Source: Nipponacmea schrenckii
Lineage: Eukaryota > Mollusca > Gastropoda > Lottiidae
DNA: 64,000 bases
Assembly: GCA_030562195.1 (NCBI GenBank)
Contig: JAUJPP010000012.1
Location: forward strand, 12,586,001-12,650,000
Direction of reading: 5' to 3'
This document shows positions 54,501 to 60,376 of this stretch, piece by piece. Positions within the stretch are counted from its first letter, which is position 1. Every line of letters starts with the position of its first letter. The notes beneath the pieces are model-generated. The model saw only the letters and a list, made by a program, of their open reading frames with translations, had not been told where the DNA came from and ran no database searches. Made by a program: the position numbers and the translations under genes.

Positions 54501-57500
54501 TGTAATAGGAAATGTTCAGAGAGAAATTGTATAAATAACAATACAGACTGTAGTAAAGTAGATGGTAGCTGTAATGGTGATTGTTTTGATGGTTATAGTG
54601 GTGAAGATTGTAGTCTAAAAATCTCTTCTCGTGTTGATAAAGGTACGAAATATAAAAATATTCAAAACTTTTTTAATTCAAGAATATATTTTGTTCATGT
54701 CTAAGTTTTATTAACAAATATAAATGTTTATTGTTAAATCAAATCCATAATTTGGTTTTATTATATGATAAAAGAACAAAATATATTTGTTTTTTTTTTG
54801 GATATATTTTTCATTTAACATAGGGAGAAATTGCCTTTTTTTACAAACGTGTATTAATTTGTCAATATAATTAGCGGATTCTTATAATGAATATTCTTGT
54901 ACTATGGCATATAATTATAGAATTCAAGATATTGTAGCATGGTTTTTTTAATATAATAAAAGCTGTCGTTCGATGACATGTAACATTAAGACATCATTGA
55001 ACCATATTATCTGGTAAATACTTAACTTTACGTTATATTATTATTATTATTTAGAGCAAATTGTCCTAATTGCATCAACTGTTTCTGGCTGTGTACTTGT
55101 TATAATAATAACTATTATGATAGTTGTCTTTTTATGGTAAGTTTATGTTATCCAATTAGAAGCGATCAGAATGCTCATTATATCCATTCATTTAATAACC
55201 AACATCATAAACTAGAACTGTGAACAATTCCGAGCGTGGCAACGAGGCATTATTCCATGGATTTCGGACCTTTTGAAACTTTTAACCTTTGTTATAATAA
55301 TAACTACTATAATAGTGGTCTTTATATGGTAAGTTTATTTTATCCAATTACAAACGATCGGAATGCTCATAATAGCCAGCGTGAATCTCTTTTATTTAAG
55401 AAACCAACTTCATATATATCAAATTATGACAAGCGAGACTACGCATGGTTGTTACAAGGAAATAAAACATACGAGCGTAGTTCACAACCATTTTAAATCA
55501 CTTCTTCAACTTCATAATTTTGGAAAGGACTACAGCAATTCAACAAAGACTTTTACTTAATCTAAAGCCATTTTTAAACCTTTCAATATGATTTGAGGAC
55601 TAAATAGTATAGTCCTTTTCCAATTTCATCTTATGTAGTCGAGAAAGAGATTCAGAATGGTTGTGTCGTTCCTTTGTGTTATTAATGTATAACAACCATA
55701 CGTAATTTCGTATGCAAGGATGCATCACAATGAATACTTGAGCAAAATTGCCATTCGTTAAATTTTTAGAATTCAGGTAATTTTTAAAAATATCACTTTG
55801 AAGAATTGTGAACTAATTTGTGGTTTTGGGAGGCGGAACAAATAAACTGCTGTTGACTAAAAGCCTGTGTTATTTAGGCGAAGGCGTGTTCCAAAGAAGA
55901 CCAAGAAAGCAATTACTGGTAATAATACACCGGGTATTTATGAAAACGTTCATTTACAAAAACGAGATTCCTCCAATATAGCAGTAGTTAAACCACAACA
56001 AGCTGCAAATCTAAAACAAGGTAATTAGTTATTTCCAGTGCCAAAGTTTGTCACAGAATACCGTCTGAAATAAATAAATATTCCCAGTACAATCATCCAT
56101 TGCTGACGTCATTCGAGCTCCAATATTAATCATTAGTTTTTATTGTGTATCTTTATTAATTCCGAGTTTAATTTAACGTATCATTACTGTCTCTATTATT
56201 ATTATAACAAGCATGTTATATTTTGTTTCAAATATAGTTATAGTAAACGAGACATCCCTAGTGGACATAGTGGACATCGATCAAGTTCAGAATGTATCTC
56301 CAGAAGCAAACGTACAAAATTGCTCTCTTCACTCAGCTGATTCTATTGAAGATCACCCAAACCAAGCATCGAGTCTATCTCAAAACTCGAATCCGATAAT
56401 TTCTAAGATAGCAGCACCTTTACGACCTAATACGGAACCTCGCCCATCCACAAAACCTTCACCAGATTCAACTCTGCCTCTCGTCGCAACAAAACCAGTT
56501 ATAAAACCAGCCCTAAAACCAAAACCTAAAAAGCACACAAATAGTGCTGATAAAGATGAAGAACAAGTAAATGCTGGCCCGTACTTTAACAATGAAGATG
56601 ATTATCATAATTTACCGTCTCAAACTCAATGTACTGTAGATGGACTTGAAACCTTAATATACGAGACTAAGTCTCAAAATGGTTTTAAAGGGTTATTTGC
56701 TGTGAGTATGCAGTTTTATAAAAATGTATCTCCCTGTTAAATGTGCTATCAAAAATAGAACTCTTAAGTTACAGCAGACTGTTGTATGATAGAGAAAGAC
56801 AGAATTTAATTTTATAACAAGTACTTAAAGTTAATGTTATCAAAATTAAATTATGTCTTTTTGATAACACTTTGGAAAATTCTAACTGACAGTTAGTGTT
56901 ATCAAAATTATAGTATGTCTTTCTCTATCATAGTAAGATAATCCATGAGCAACAGCTTCCTTTCTATTCATTAACTTTTTTTCAAAATATTTTGGTACCC
57001 TTTCTAATTTGAGTCAAAAGCAAAACGGAACGACAAGGGACATTAGATATTCACGAGATAAAAGTGACAAAGGTATATTGTCTTTTTCAGAAACTACCAA
57101 ACGAACTACCATTTTCAAATACAACATCTCAACTTGAACCCAATAAGATAAAGAACAGATTTGTTGGTTACTATCCATGTAAGTATTCGTTGAGAATACA
57201 CAAAATTGACAAGCGTATATTTCAATATGTTAATAACGAACTTTCAGAAACATGTTGCTCAGATTGGACTATGTATTTTTGCTTCCAGATGATCACTCAA
57301 GAGTTGTTTTAGAAAATACCCCGGATAATCCCCATTTAGATTATATAAATGCCAACTATTTAGACGTAAGTTTAAACTGATTATTGACTTTTTGAATTAT
57401 TGAAATCAGTTCATGATTTCAGATCGTATTTTAGCACTATTTGTGATTACGATATATAGGCTACGAATTGCTTTCTATGGACAAACTTTAAACATAAATC

Positions 57501-59148
57501 TATTTTCATGTGGGGGTTAAAGTAAATTACCTATACTCACTAATATTTATTGTTTTGTGTTAAGAATAAATCATACAAATGTATCCCTTTTTTGCTTTTT
57601 AATGATTTCAGGGTTATAGTAAAGAGCGGAAATATATAGCTTCGCAAGGTAAGTATAGGCTAACGAGACATATTGCAGTTCTGTTCTAGTAAACAACTCA
57701 CATTTCCATCTGCATCTGTATATTATAGCATCCTCTATTCAAAACATTATACAGCTCAATATTCCTGCAAGGTATTTATTGGTAACCATGTATTTTTTCC
57801 GAGAGAAACGTTTTTTCCATGTAAAGAATTTTTGTCCTCAGGTCCAACAACCCATATGATAAATGATTTCGTTAGAATGATTATGGAGAAGAAATGTGAC
57901 AAAGTTGTCATGGTGACTAAAGATTTTGAAATGGGAAAGGTTTGTTATTAGCAAAGCATTTGTTAATAATAATTCAGAATGAAAATACCATCGTTTTATG
58001 GTGCCCCTAAGCACAGTATCAAGAGTAAACATTTTATACGAAAATTTTGATGATTCGTAGTCAGTTGGTGTCATAATAACATTATTTACTTAAAGTTTTA
58101 GTCCAAGACACCTGATACCGCTCCGCAACTGAGATCCTGCAATAGTTATCATGTGGTTTCTCCGATGGAAAATCTTGTAGTGGTATTGTTCTTAACTATT
58201 GTTCTGAATACCAAATAACTGAGCAAAAGTAGGCTAGATGTTTAGAAAAGTGCATTTCGAGTTGATTTTGAAAGTATTGACTCAAAAAGGAATAAGGCGA
58301 CAAGTTACAAAGTTTTTTTGTTTTTTTTTTCAAGATGAAATGTTTAATATATTGGCCTGATGATAAGCCGATAACTAAAGGTGATATCACATTGACGCTG
58401 AAGAAACAGAAAATAAGAGCAAACTATACCATAAGAACCATTCTAATGACAAAGGTATCGTTAAACACATATTTTTACTGCGTCTGAGAAAGAACGTAAA
58501 ATCTATCAAGAATGGTCAGTGTGAGATATTCATCAGTGAACTAACCTGGTGTGATAAAGCAACTGTATTTCCTGTAAAAACAATTTATTAAGGGTTTTTC
58601 AATAATTAAAATTACAATTTTTATGGATAATTACTAAGTTCTTTGCATTTATCGGATTATATAAGGATTCTGTTATGATTTTTATGACAGCATGTATATC
58701 TACTGATAAAATTATATCCTCTCATTGACCAAGTTTGACATTTTTGTTTCATTCTAACACACCGAACTCAAAACCGAATCGTATTGCTACTGAAAATGTG
58801 AATGGATATCAAAGTTATTGAAAATTGTCACTTGCAAAGCATACGAGATTTTCAAATTACCTTTTTGAATCATGTACATGTATCATTATTGTGGTATAAT
58901 ATACATTGTGTGTATTGTATACGCTGATTATCACAATCCTGTTAAAAGATTTTACACCTAAATGTAAGTCATCAAAACTTAACAAAAAGTAATATTTTAC
59001 AGGGCGATTCAAGTCATACTTTTACTCAGTTCCATTATGAAACATGGCCAGATCACGACGTTCCTGATGTCAATGACATGTTAGATTTTTTATATGAGGT
59101 TAACAAACATCAACCAGAATCTACTGCTCCTCAAGTGGTACACTGCAG
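27491..59148 (+). CDS. Gene 2: receptor-type tyrosine-protein phosphatase with F5/8C and EGF repeats
   Basis: Exons: 27491-27548, 29448-29570, 30317-30547, 36913-37119, 38313-38447, 38857-38994, 46470-46607, 51050-51187, 51321-51458, 51846-51989, 52385-52528, 53288-53431, 54472-54642, 55055-55136, 55878-56020, 56238-56701, 57091-57178, 57289-57365, 57612-57648, 57842-57939, 58335-58454, 59003-59148. All junctions keep frame. Domain order is signal peptide, Cys-rich EGF-like module, F5/8C lectin-like domain, nine EGF-like repeats, membrane helix, linker and PTP domain. Known receptor PTPs remove phosphate from tyrosine on partners at the plasma membrane; the F5/8C and EGF modules suggest glycan or cell-surface binding. 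The exon with the catalytic HC(X5)R loop is not visible; it would follow 59148, where a gap starts at 59223. Introns are loaded with transposons. Transcription of the full set is inferred. Confidence 0.75.
27549..29015 (+). other. Intron 1 of gene 2
   Basis: AT-rich, no coding frame or recognised repeat until the 82-bp array starts near 29016. Confidence 0.6.
29016..29447 (+). repeat. 82-bp acceptor-bearing tandem array
   Basis: Five full units precede the real exon. AGGTAAACAG recurs at 29041, 29123, 29205, 29362 and 29446, with one unit near 29284 lacking GGT. Each unit holds intron sequence, the acceptor TTATAG and about 40 bases homologous to the start of the exon at 29448 (KQFGY, NYFTCHC). 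Period is about 82, not a multiple of three. Confidence 0.88.
29448..29570 (+). CDS. N-terminal Cys-rich EGF-like exon (gene 2)
   Basis: 123 nt, phase 1-1, acceptor ATTATAG and donor GTAAGT. It encodes KQFGYANYFTCHCKDDRYC, then CPYGCTTGWYGPTCQK, an EGF-like module that in this receptor family precedes the lectin-like domain. Its first 40 bases are amplified upstream. Confidence 0.85.
30317..30547 (+). CDS. F5/8C (fucolectin-like) domain, first exon
   Basis: 231 nt, phase 1-1. It encodes NVALEKPAYQVSTYND, then LVVDGYRS, CMNTALTNNAWWSVDL and IRQIHILYRS, the N-terminal half of a fucolectin/F5/8 type C domain (NxALxKPA...DG...C.T....WW.VDL). It may bind fucosylated or other glycans; specificity cannot be read. 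Confidence 0.88.
30741..30780 (+). repeat. Displaced copy of an F5/8C acceptor edge
   Basis: TTATTGTAGATCTAAATACTCAAGTAGG resembles the acceptor and first bases of the exon at 36913 (TTATTGTAGATCTATATACACTGAGAGG, 24 of 28 identical) but has no exon body. The LINE insertion follows. Confidence 0.6.
32116..35206 (-). mobile_element. DDE-type DNA transposon nested in the LINE
   Basis: 3.09 kb flanked by ATCGAT at 32110-32115 and 35207-35212. Ends form an imperfect terminal inverted repeat: GACCGAGAATGCAG..TCATAAGTCC against GGCTAAGTATTCAA..TCATAAGTCC. CATAAGTCC also recurs inside the right end. LINE sequence is continuous across the insertion. I cannot assign the superfamily with certainty. Confidence 0.75.
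32876..34845 (-). pseudogene. Transposase-like protein of the nested element (frameshifted)
   Basis: The N-terminal frame 34845-34396 is acidic, then basic (PSRKRKRDPSRW). It shifts in an A run near 34.40 kb to CRYKCSETFSELKREQICG, a Cys-containing motif, and ends near 34.17 kb. The core frame 34150-33218 has FFKPKKDQCSVCNAFY, SFDLQAVLNCPH, FSDTCSGQNRNQYICG and EPGHSYMEVDSMHSVIE. The Asp and Glu spacing suggests an RNase-H-fold nuclease, as in a family of uncharacterised invertebrate transposon proteins. After another shift the C-terminus YEGFYSSIPVSSRPVN ends at 32876. Breaks sit at short homopolymers. Confidence 0.6.
35946..36530 (+). repeat. Intron with 21-bp tandem repeat
   Basis: Units GCTTTAAGTTATGTAATATGT are tandemly repeated about seven times at 36195-36350. 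The rest of the interval is unassigned intron sequence. Confidence 0.8.
36531..36700 (+). repeat. About 65-bp tandem repeat with acceptor-like core
   Basis: Three units around TATAGATCGTTCTGAAGCCT (36537, 36600, 36663). Each contains TATAG followed by ATCG, resembling the acceptor of the downstream F5/8C exon (TTGTAG/ATCT). A related unit lies at 30766, left of the LINE. Confidence 0.65.
36701..36790 (+). pseudogene. Degenerate F5/8C pseudo-exon
   Basis: After ATTATAG at about 36702, the frame SLIAAIQDDAKLVRCG resembles FKIDVIQDNGARVQCY of the real exon at 36913. The rest is diverged and no proper donor was seen. Probably a decayed duplicate exon. Confidence 0.5.
36913..37119 (+). CDS. F5/8C domain, second exon
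   Basis: 207 nt, phase 1-1, acceptor ATTGTAG and donor GTAAGA. It encodes YTLRGFKIDVIQDNGARVQC, YCRNTKYGSRINIS and FYALCEVEVYG. The LCEVEV..G end is typical for the close of a fucolectin-type domain. Confidence 0.88.
37120..38231 (+). mobile_element. Intron with LINE reverse transcriptase fragment
   Basis: At 37450-37640 a frame reads IVSIPKSRKRSLNDSTNYRG, then IALSSMAGKFFDWIIL, the N-terminal RT region of a CR1-like or related LINE. Downstream non-coding sequence ends in AATAAAGATATTATTATTATT near 38.07 kb, a plausible LINE 3' end. Most of the element is deleted. Confidence 0.65.
38232..38290 (+). pseudogene. Truncated copy of the EGF exon start
   Basis: GGAACATATGGTGAAGAGCT and then GTTTTGTTATTGTAAA parallel the start of the real exon at 38313 (RTYGDNCEKFCYCK). 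Copy stops after about 50 bases. Confidence 0.65.
38313..38447 (+). CDS. EGF-like exon after F5/8C (gene 2)
   Basis: 135 nt, phase 1-1, acceptor TATTTCAG, donor GTAGGT. It encodes CSIRTYGDNCEKFCYC, then CDYITGECPTKECLPGYTG. Joined to the previous exon its first codon is Val. Confidence 0.82.
38857..38994 (+). CDS. EGF-like exon (gene 2, type A, first)
   Basis: 138 nt, phase 1-1, acceptor TTTACAG and donor GTGAGT. It encodes CPAGTYGYNCLQTC, CDHINGTCYGVCKPGF. Member of the duplicated type A family. Confidence 0.83.
39265..40985 (-). mobile_element. 5'-truncated LINE (CR1/jockey-like RT)
   Basis: Minus-strand reverse transcriptase: HSGFRSNSSCQTALTNII, FGFTKAFDLISHEIIIEKL (motif A), YGVPQGSILGRLLFNLYIND (motif B) and LFADDTTIY (motif C) at 40934-40500, then a thumb-like region SWTPHVKFVAKILN at 40330-40112. 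The 3' region at 39.27-39.36 kb ends with AATAAA read on the minus strand. Paralogous intron near 47.55 kb lacks the element. Frame breaks and truncation make it inactive. Confidence 0.83.
39420..39900. repeat. About 110-bp tandem repeat in LINE 3' region
   Basis: CACAAGTACATG, AAATGGACAGAT and GCGATCAAGTACATGAC recur four to five times with moderate divergence. Lies downstream of the RT frame on the minus strand, so it is probably 3' UTR repetition of the LINE. Confidence 0.7.
41093..45635 (-). mobile_element. P-element-like (THAP) DNA transposon, full length
   Basis: Flanked by a perfect 8-bp duplication TGTATTGT (41085-41092 and 45636-45643), the size used by P elements. Ends are imperfect inverted repeats beginning CATAGA, with further similarity around CTAGA and ATGGTCCAC. 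The paralogous intron near 47.63 kb shows the empty site. Length 4543 bases. The transposase is split and frameshifted. Confidence 0.9.
41327..45505 (-). pseudogene. THAP-domain P-element transposase (THAP9-like), broken
   Basis: A first exon (about 45505-45423) encodes AVYGCKNSFSKDSPISFH and ends at donor GTAAGT. An exon from 44586 continues FRFPKDTDLKEKWVRN, then VCSVHFLPSDF and AIPSVF, completing a THAP C2CH DNA-binding domain. After a frame change near 44.25 kb a coiled coil (about 44240-44120) leads to the catalytic core: IVLMFDGMAIKRE, SVVCDGSYTNQATATLLGC and FIFDDCHLIKCVRN. Frame 42896-42231 holds SRIRRRGGWNNNPNCMQFKW and HYIAGYIARKM. Frame 41656-41327 ends KRHKLTKTILFLHE. At least three frameshifts, so inactive unless these are assembly errors. 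Confidence 0.83.
45636..46469 (+). other. Gene 2 intron, paralogous to 47.6-50.95 kb
   Basis: Matches 47.64-47.99, 49.66-49.91 and 50.90-50.94 kb, which are the same intron with a LINE and a hAT-like element inserted. No coding signal. Confidence 0.65.
46470..46607 (+). CDS. EGF-like exon (gene 2, type A, second)
   Basis: 138 nt, phase 1-1, acceptor TTCTTACAG, donor GTAAGT. Encodes CPAGTYGHNCLHTCSFNC, then GGCKPGFKSDYC. Confidence 0.84.
46771..47244 (+). pseudogene. EGF pseudo-exon split by a MITE
   Basis: 46771-46840 encodes CSINCLYKACDHINGKC and GGCQP. The frame is broken by the MITE at 46841-47214 and resumes GYRYELCDQ to a good donor GTAAGT at 47245. The exon start (acceptor and PAGTYG) is missing, so the copy was already 5'-truncated. 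Confidence 0.78.
46841..47214. mobile_element. Harbinger-like MITE in EGF exon
   Basis: 374 bases with terminal inverted repeats GGGCCTGGTTTTCGAAAGTA on both sides. A 3-bp duplication CAG flanks it (46838-46840, 47215-47217). A 3-bp CWG-type site and GGG-starting ends suit PIF/Harbinger. Inner sequence is rich in TCTTAAGAC palindromes. No transposase. Confidence 0.82.
47245..47999 (+). other. Intron, paralogous to 39.0-39.25 and 41.0-41.09 kb
   Basis: Carries the unoccupied site for the P element (CTTTATTGTATTGTAAGAG near 47.63 kb) and for the LINE at 39.3 kb. No gene. Confidence 0.65.
48000..49656 (+). mobile_element. 5'-truncated LINE (CR1/jockey-like)
   Basis: Plus-strand RT: GVLQGSILGPVLFLIFIND, EIFADDTKIHFF (motif C FADD), then 48323-48766 with LLGITIDDHLDWGKHI and AWSILDANYDQLNWL, and degraded RNELRT-like end sequence. 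The 3' region holds a 25-30 bp minisatellite and ends AATAAAGTTATTATTATTA. Similar sequence AATTG..GTATCTTGA on both sides suggests a target duplication of about 13 bases. Confidence 0.83.
49060..49570 (+). repeat. Minisatellite in LINE 3' UTR
   Basis: About 16 diverged units of TTTTCATCATTATGCTTGATG with TTTTCAT spacers. Each unit contains the self-complementary CATCATTATGCTTGATG. Confidence 0.85.
49909..50894. mobile_element. hAT-like non-autonomous DNA transposon
   Basis: 986 bases with inverted ends CAGTGGCGGAGCCA (left) and TGGCTCCGCCACTG (right). Perfect 8-bp duplication TCAATACT at 49901-49908 and 50895-50902. The paralogous intron near 46.33 kb has one TCAATACT and no insert. CAGTG ends and 8-bp duplications are hallmarks of hAT. 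No transposase was seen; the minus frame at 50704-50898 is incidental. Confidence 0.9.
51050..51187 (+). CDS. EGF-like exon (gene 2, type A, third)
   Basis: 138 nt, phase 1-1. Encodes CPAGTYGNNCLQICSINC, CNHINGTCIGGCKPGF. Donor GTAAGT. Confidence 0.85.
51321..51458 (+). CDS. EGF-like exon (gene 2, type A, fourth)
   Basis: 138 nt, phase 1-1, acceptor TTTACAG, donor GTACGT. Encodes CLTGTYGNNCSRTCPINC, CDHINGECIGGCKPGF. The intron to the previous exon is only 133 bases, showing a recent compact duplication. Confidence 0.84.
51846..51989 (+). CDS. EGF-like exon (gene 2, type B)
   Basis: 144 nt, phase 1-1. Encodes CSMTMYGMNCSRSC and CTEGCKLGFSGDDC. Differs from the gene 1 copy at 4316 by a Ser to Leu change and a few bases. 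Confidence 0.85.
52385..52528 (+). CDS. EGF-like exon (gene 2, type C), source of the 96-bp repeat
   Basis: 144 nt, phase 1-1, acceptor TTTCAG, donor GTAAAT at 52529. Encodes CPIGFYGKDCLKPC, CDSLNGACVGGCKSGFISVD and CTQ. Reading through the donor stays open to the TGA at 52873-52875, giving a possible extension of about four 32-residue units. The last 45 bases are the parent of the minisatellite monomer. Confidence 0.86.
52529..53170 (+). repeat. 96-bp EGF-exon/donor minisatellite, array 3 (in situ)
   Basis: About seven units directly after the parent exon. GTAAAT donors are intact at 52529, 52625, 52721, 53009 and 53105. Two units have CAAGATAAAT instead (52817, 52913). The exon-like part of a unit, NGRYINGYRSGFISTDCTQ, parallels NGACVGGCKSGFISVDCTQ of the exon with the Cys residues mostly replaced. 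Confidence 0.92.
53288..53431 (+). CDS. EGF-like exon (gene 2, type D, first)
   Basis: 144 nt, phase 1-1, acceptor TTTCTAG; donor GTATAA is weaker than the others. Encodes CDDGFYGVNCSKKC and CSEVDGSCNGDCLDGFSG. Confidence 0.8.
53432..53756 (+). other. Intron after type D exon
   Basis: AT-rich; nothing recognised before the 18-bp array. Confidence 0.5.
53757..54345 (+). repeat. 17-18 bp tandem array with TTTAG motif
   Basis: About 32 units of AACTTGTGATATTTAGGA with variants (TTTAGA, TTAAGA, TTTCAAGG). The unit also occurs once in front of exons 16183 and 53288 (GTGATATTTAGGAAG), so the array expanded an intron segment that lies just upstream of the type D acceptor. Confidence 0.88.
54349..54412 (+). 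pseudogene. Fragment of type D EGF exon
   Basis: Encodes DGFYGVKCNKKCSERNCINN and then runs into repeat sequence. Acceptor and second half missing. Two similar fragments lie at 60713 and 60860. Confidence 0.75.
54472..54642 (+). CDS. EGF-like exon (gene 2, type D, second)
   Basis: 171 nt, phase 1-1, donor GTACGA. Encodes CDDGFYGVNCNRKC, CSKVDGSCNGDCFDGYSG and a juxtamembrane end KISSRVDKG. Confidence 0.84.
55055..55136 (+). CDS. Transmembrane exon (gene 2)
   Basis: 82 nt, phase 1 in and 2 out. Encodes EQIVLIASTVSGCVLVIIIT and then IMIVVFLW, a single membrane-spanning helix. The next exon supplies WRRRVPKKTKK as stop-transfer. Confidence 0.86.
55280..55380 (+). repeat. Displaced copy of the transmembrane exon 3' edge with donor
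   Basis: TTGTTATAATAATAACTACT to TTTATATGGTAAGTTTATTT copies the last 45 bases of the membrane exon, its donor (GTAAGT at 55329) and about 50 bases of intron. The gene 3 locus has the same duplicate with donor at 61871, so it predates that duplication. Confidence 0.8.
55878..56020 (+). CDS. Cytoplasmic linker exon 1 (gene 2)
   Basis: 143 nt, phase 2 in and 1 out. Encodes RRRVPKKTKKAITGNNTPG, then IYENVHLQKRDSS. YENV fits the YxN consensus of Grb2-type SH2 ligands (family knowledge; phosphorylation is not shown). Confidence 0.84.
56238..56701 (+). CDS. Cytoplasmic linker exon 2 (gene 2)
   Basis: 464 nt, phase 1 in and 0 out, donor GTGAGT. Encodes an acidic, then Pro/Lys-rich segment (KPVIKPALKPKPKKH), then GPYFNNEDDYHNLPSQ and FKGLFA. 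DYHNL is a second YxN-type site. Gene 3 protein is identical here. Confidence 0.85.
56787..56930. mobile_element. Small TA-flanked MITE (mariner-like)
   Basis: Inverted ends TGATAGAGAAAGACA on both sides, flanked by TA (56785-56786, 56931-56932), about 144 bases. A diverged copy sits at the same place in gene 3 near 63.31-63.46 kb. Confidence 0.6.
57091..57178 (+). CDS. PTP domain exon 1 (gene 2)
   Basis: 88 nt. Encodes KLPNELPFSNTTSQLEPNKI and KNRFVGYYP, the PTP entry with KNR-Y/F (pTyr loop). Next exon adds YDHSRVVL. Confidence 0.86.
57289..57365 (+). CDS. PTP domain exon 2 (gene 2)
   Basis: 77 nt, phase 1 in and 0 out. Encodes YDHSRVVLENTPDNPHLDYI and NANYLD, diagnostic for classical PTPs. 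An inverted copy of this exon lies at 60023-60130. Confidence 0.88.
57612..57648 (+). CDS. PTP domain micro-exon (gene 2)
   Basis: 37 nt between TTTCAG and GTAAGT. Encodes GYSKERKYIASQ, leading to G-P-T in the next exon (the family's IASQGP motif). Too short for ORF search; supported by frame and motif. Confidence 0.84.
57842..57939 (+). CDS. PTP domain exon 4 (gene 2)
   Basis: 98 nt, phase 1 in and 0 out. Encodes GPTTHMINDFVRMIMEKKCD, then KVVMVTKDFEMGK. The family usually has DFWRMIWE; both Trp positions are changed (Val, Met). Donor GTTTGT is weak. Confidence 0.8.
58335..58454 (+). CDS. PTP domain exon 5 (gene 2)
   Basis: 120 nt, phase 0-0, acceptor TTTTCAAG. Encodes MKCLIYWPDDKPITKGDITL and IRTILMTK. 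KCxxYWPD is a core PTP motif. Confidence 0.83.
59003..59148 (+). CDS. PTP domain exon 6, WPD loop (gene 2)
   Basis: 146 nt, phase 0 in and 2 out. Encodes TQFHYETWPDHDVPDVND and ends VVHC-(S). WPD carries the general-acid Asp; VHCS starts the P-loop. The remainder (AGxGRTG) must be in an exon after 59148, not seen before or after the gap. Confidence 0.86.
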
Positions 59149-59222
59149 GTAATTTACTTATATTGGAGGGTGAAGTGTGGATACGAAGGGATATAAAAAC
59201 TGCTGGTCTTTCAATTTAAAAG

Positions 59223-59722
59223 NNNNNNNNNNNNNNNNNNNNNNNNNNNNNNNNNNNNNNNNNNNNNNNNNNNNNNNNNNNNNNNNNNNNNNNNNNNNNN
59301 NNNNNNNNNNNNNNNNNNNNNNNNNNNNNNNNNNNNNNNNNNNNNNNNNNNNNNNNNNNNNNNNNNNNNNNNNNNNNNNNNNNNNNNNNNNNNNNNNNNN
59401 NNNNNNNNNNNNNNNNNNNNNNNNNNNNNNNNNNNNNNNNNNNNNNNNNNNNNNNNNNNNNNNNNNNNNNNNNNNNNNNNNNNNNNNNNNNNNNNNNNNN
59501 NNNNNNNNNNNNNNNNNNNNNNNNNNNNNNNNNNNNNNNNNNNNNNNNNNNNNNNNNNNNNNNNNNNNNNNNNNNNNNNNNNNNNNNNNNNNNNNNNNNN
59601 NNNNNNNNNNNNNNNNNNNNNNNNNNNNNNNNNNNNNNNNNNNNNNNNNNNNNNNNNNNNNNNNNNNNNNNNNNNNNNNNNNNNNNNNNNNNNNNNNNNN
59701 NNNNNNNNNNNNNNNNNNNNNN
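59223..59722. other. Assembly gap (500 N) at the expected catalytic exon
   Basis: Starts 75 bases after the donor of the WPD-loop exon. The PTP signature exon and gene 2 C-terminus may be hidden here. Confidence 0.99.
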
Positions 59723-59796
59723 TACTTTAAAAGTATTCTATATTTTTGAAACAGTGAAAATGTCATAGGGTAGCCAAAAAAAATTATGTAAACAAA

Positions 59797-60376
59797 GCAA
59801 TGTTCAATGAAATATTTACTTTCGTTTTCTTACCTTAAAACACATCCTTGTGCATTTTTTTCTTCCCCTTCCAGATTTATCCATTTTTTGGCATAAGATA
59901 TAATTTTTGTCCAACTAGTTTCCAACAATTGAAGAATTTTCCCGGGATCTTTCGATACGAGATGAATTAAAAATTTTATTTTGTCGGTCGCAGCATTGTT
60001 TACAGTGAGTTGACCTCATGCCGATCTAAATGGGGATTTTCCGGGGTATTTTCTAAAACAACTCTTGAGTGATCATCTGGAAGCAAAAATACATAGTCCG
60101 ATCTGAGCAACATGTTTCTGAAAGTTCATTTTTTACACATTGAAGCAATGTTCAATGAAATATTTACTTTCGTTTTCTTACCTTCAAACACATCCTTGTG
60201 CATTTTTTTCTTCCCCTTCCAGATTTATCCATTTTTTGGGCAAAAGATATAATTTTTGTCCAACTAGTTTCCAACAATTGAAGAATTTTCCCGGGATCTT
60301 TCGATACGAGATGCTTTAAAAAACTTTATTTTGTGGGTCGCAGCATTGTTTACAGTGAGTTGACCTCATGCCGACC
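59797..60376. repeat. Direct repeat pair around an inverted PTP exon fragment
   Basis: 59797-60022 and about 60140-60376 are near-identical (CAATGTTCAATGAAATATTT to GAGTTGACCTCATGCCGA). They contain GGGATCTTTCGATACGAGATG and no coding frame. Between them lies 60023-60130, an inverted exon copy. Confidence 0.8.
60023..60130 (-). pseudogene. Inverted fragment of PTP exon 2
   Basis: Reverse complement of 63772-63880 over about 107 bases, including intron end, acceptor and most of the exon (YDHSRVVLENTPENPHLD). It matches gene 3, not gene 2, at the diagnostic CAGATCGGAC and CCGGAAAATCC. Confidence 0.88.

Noticed and set aside
56380..56592. Minus-strand frame in the linker exon (also 62908-63120)
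   Set aside because: Mirror of a well-supported coding exon with consistent splice phases.
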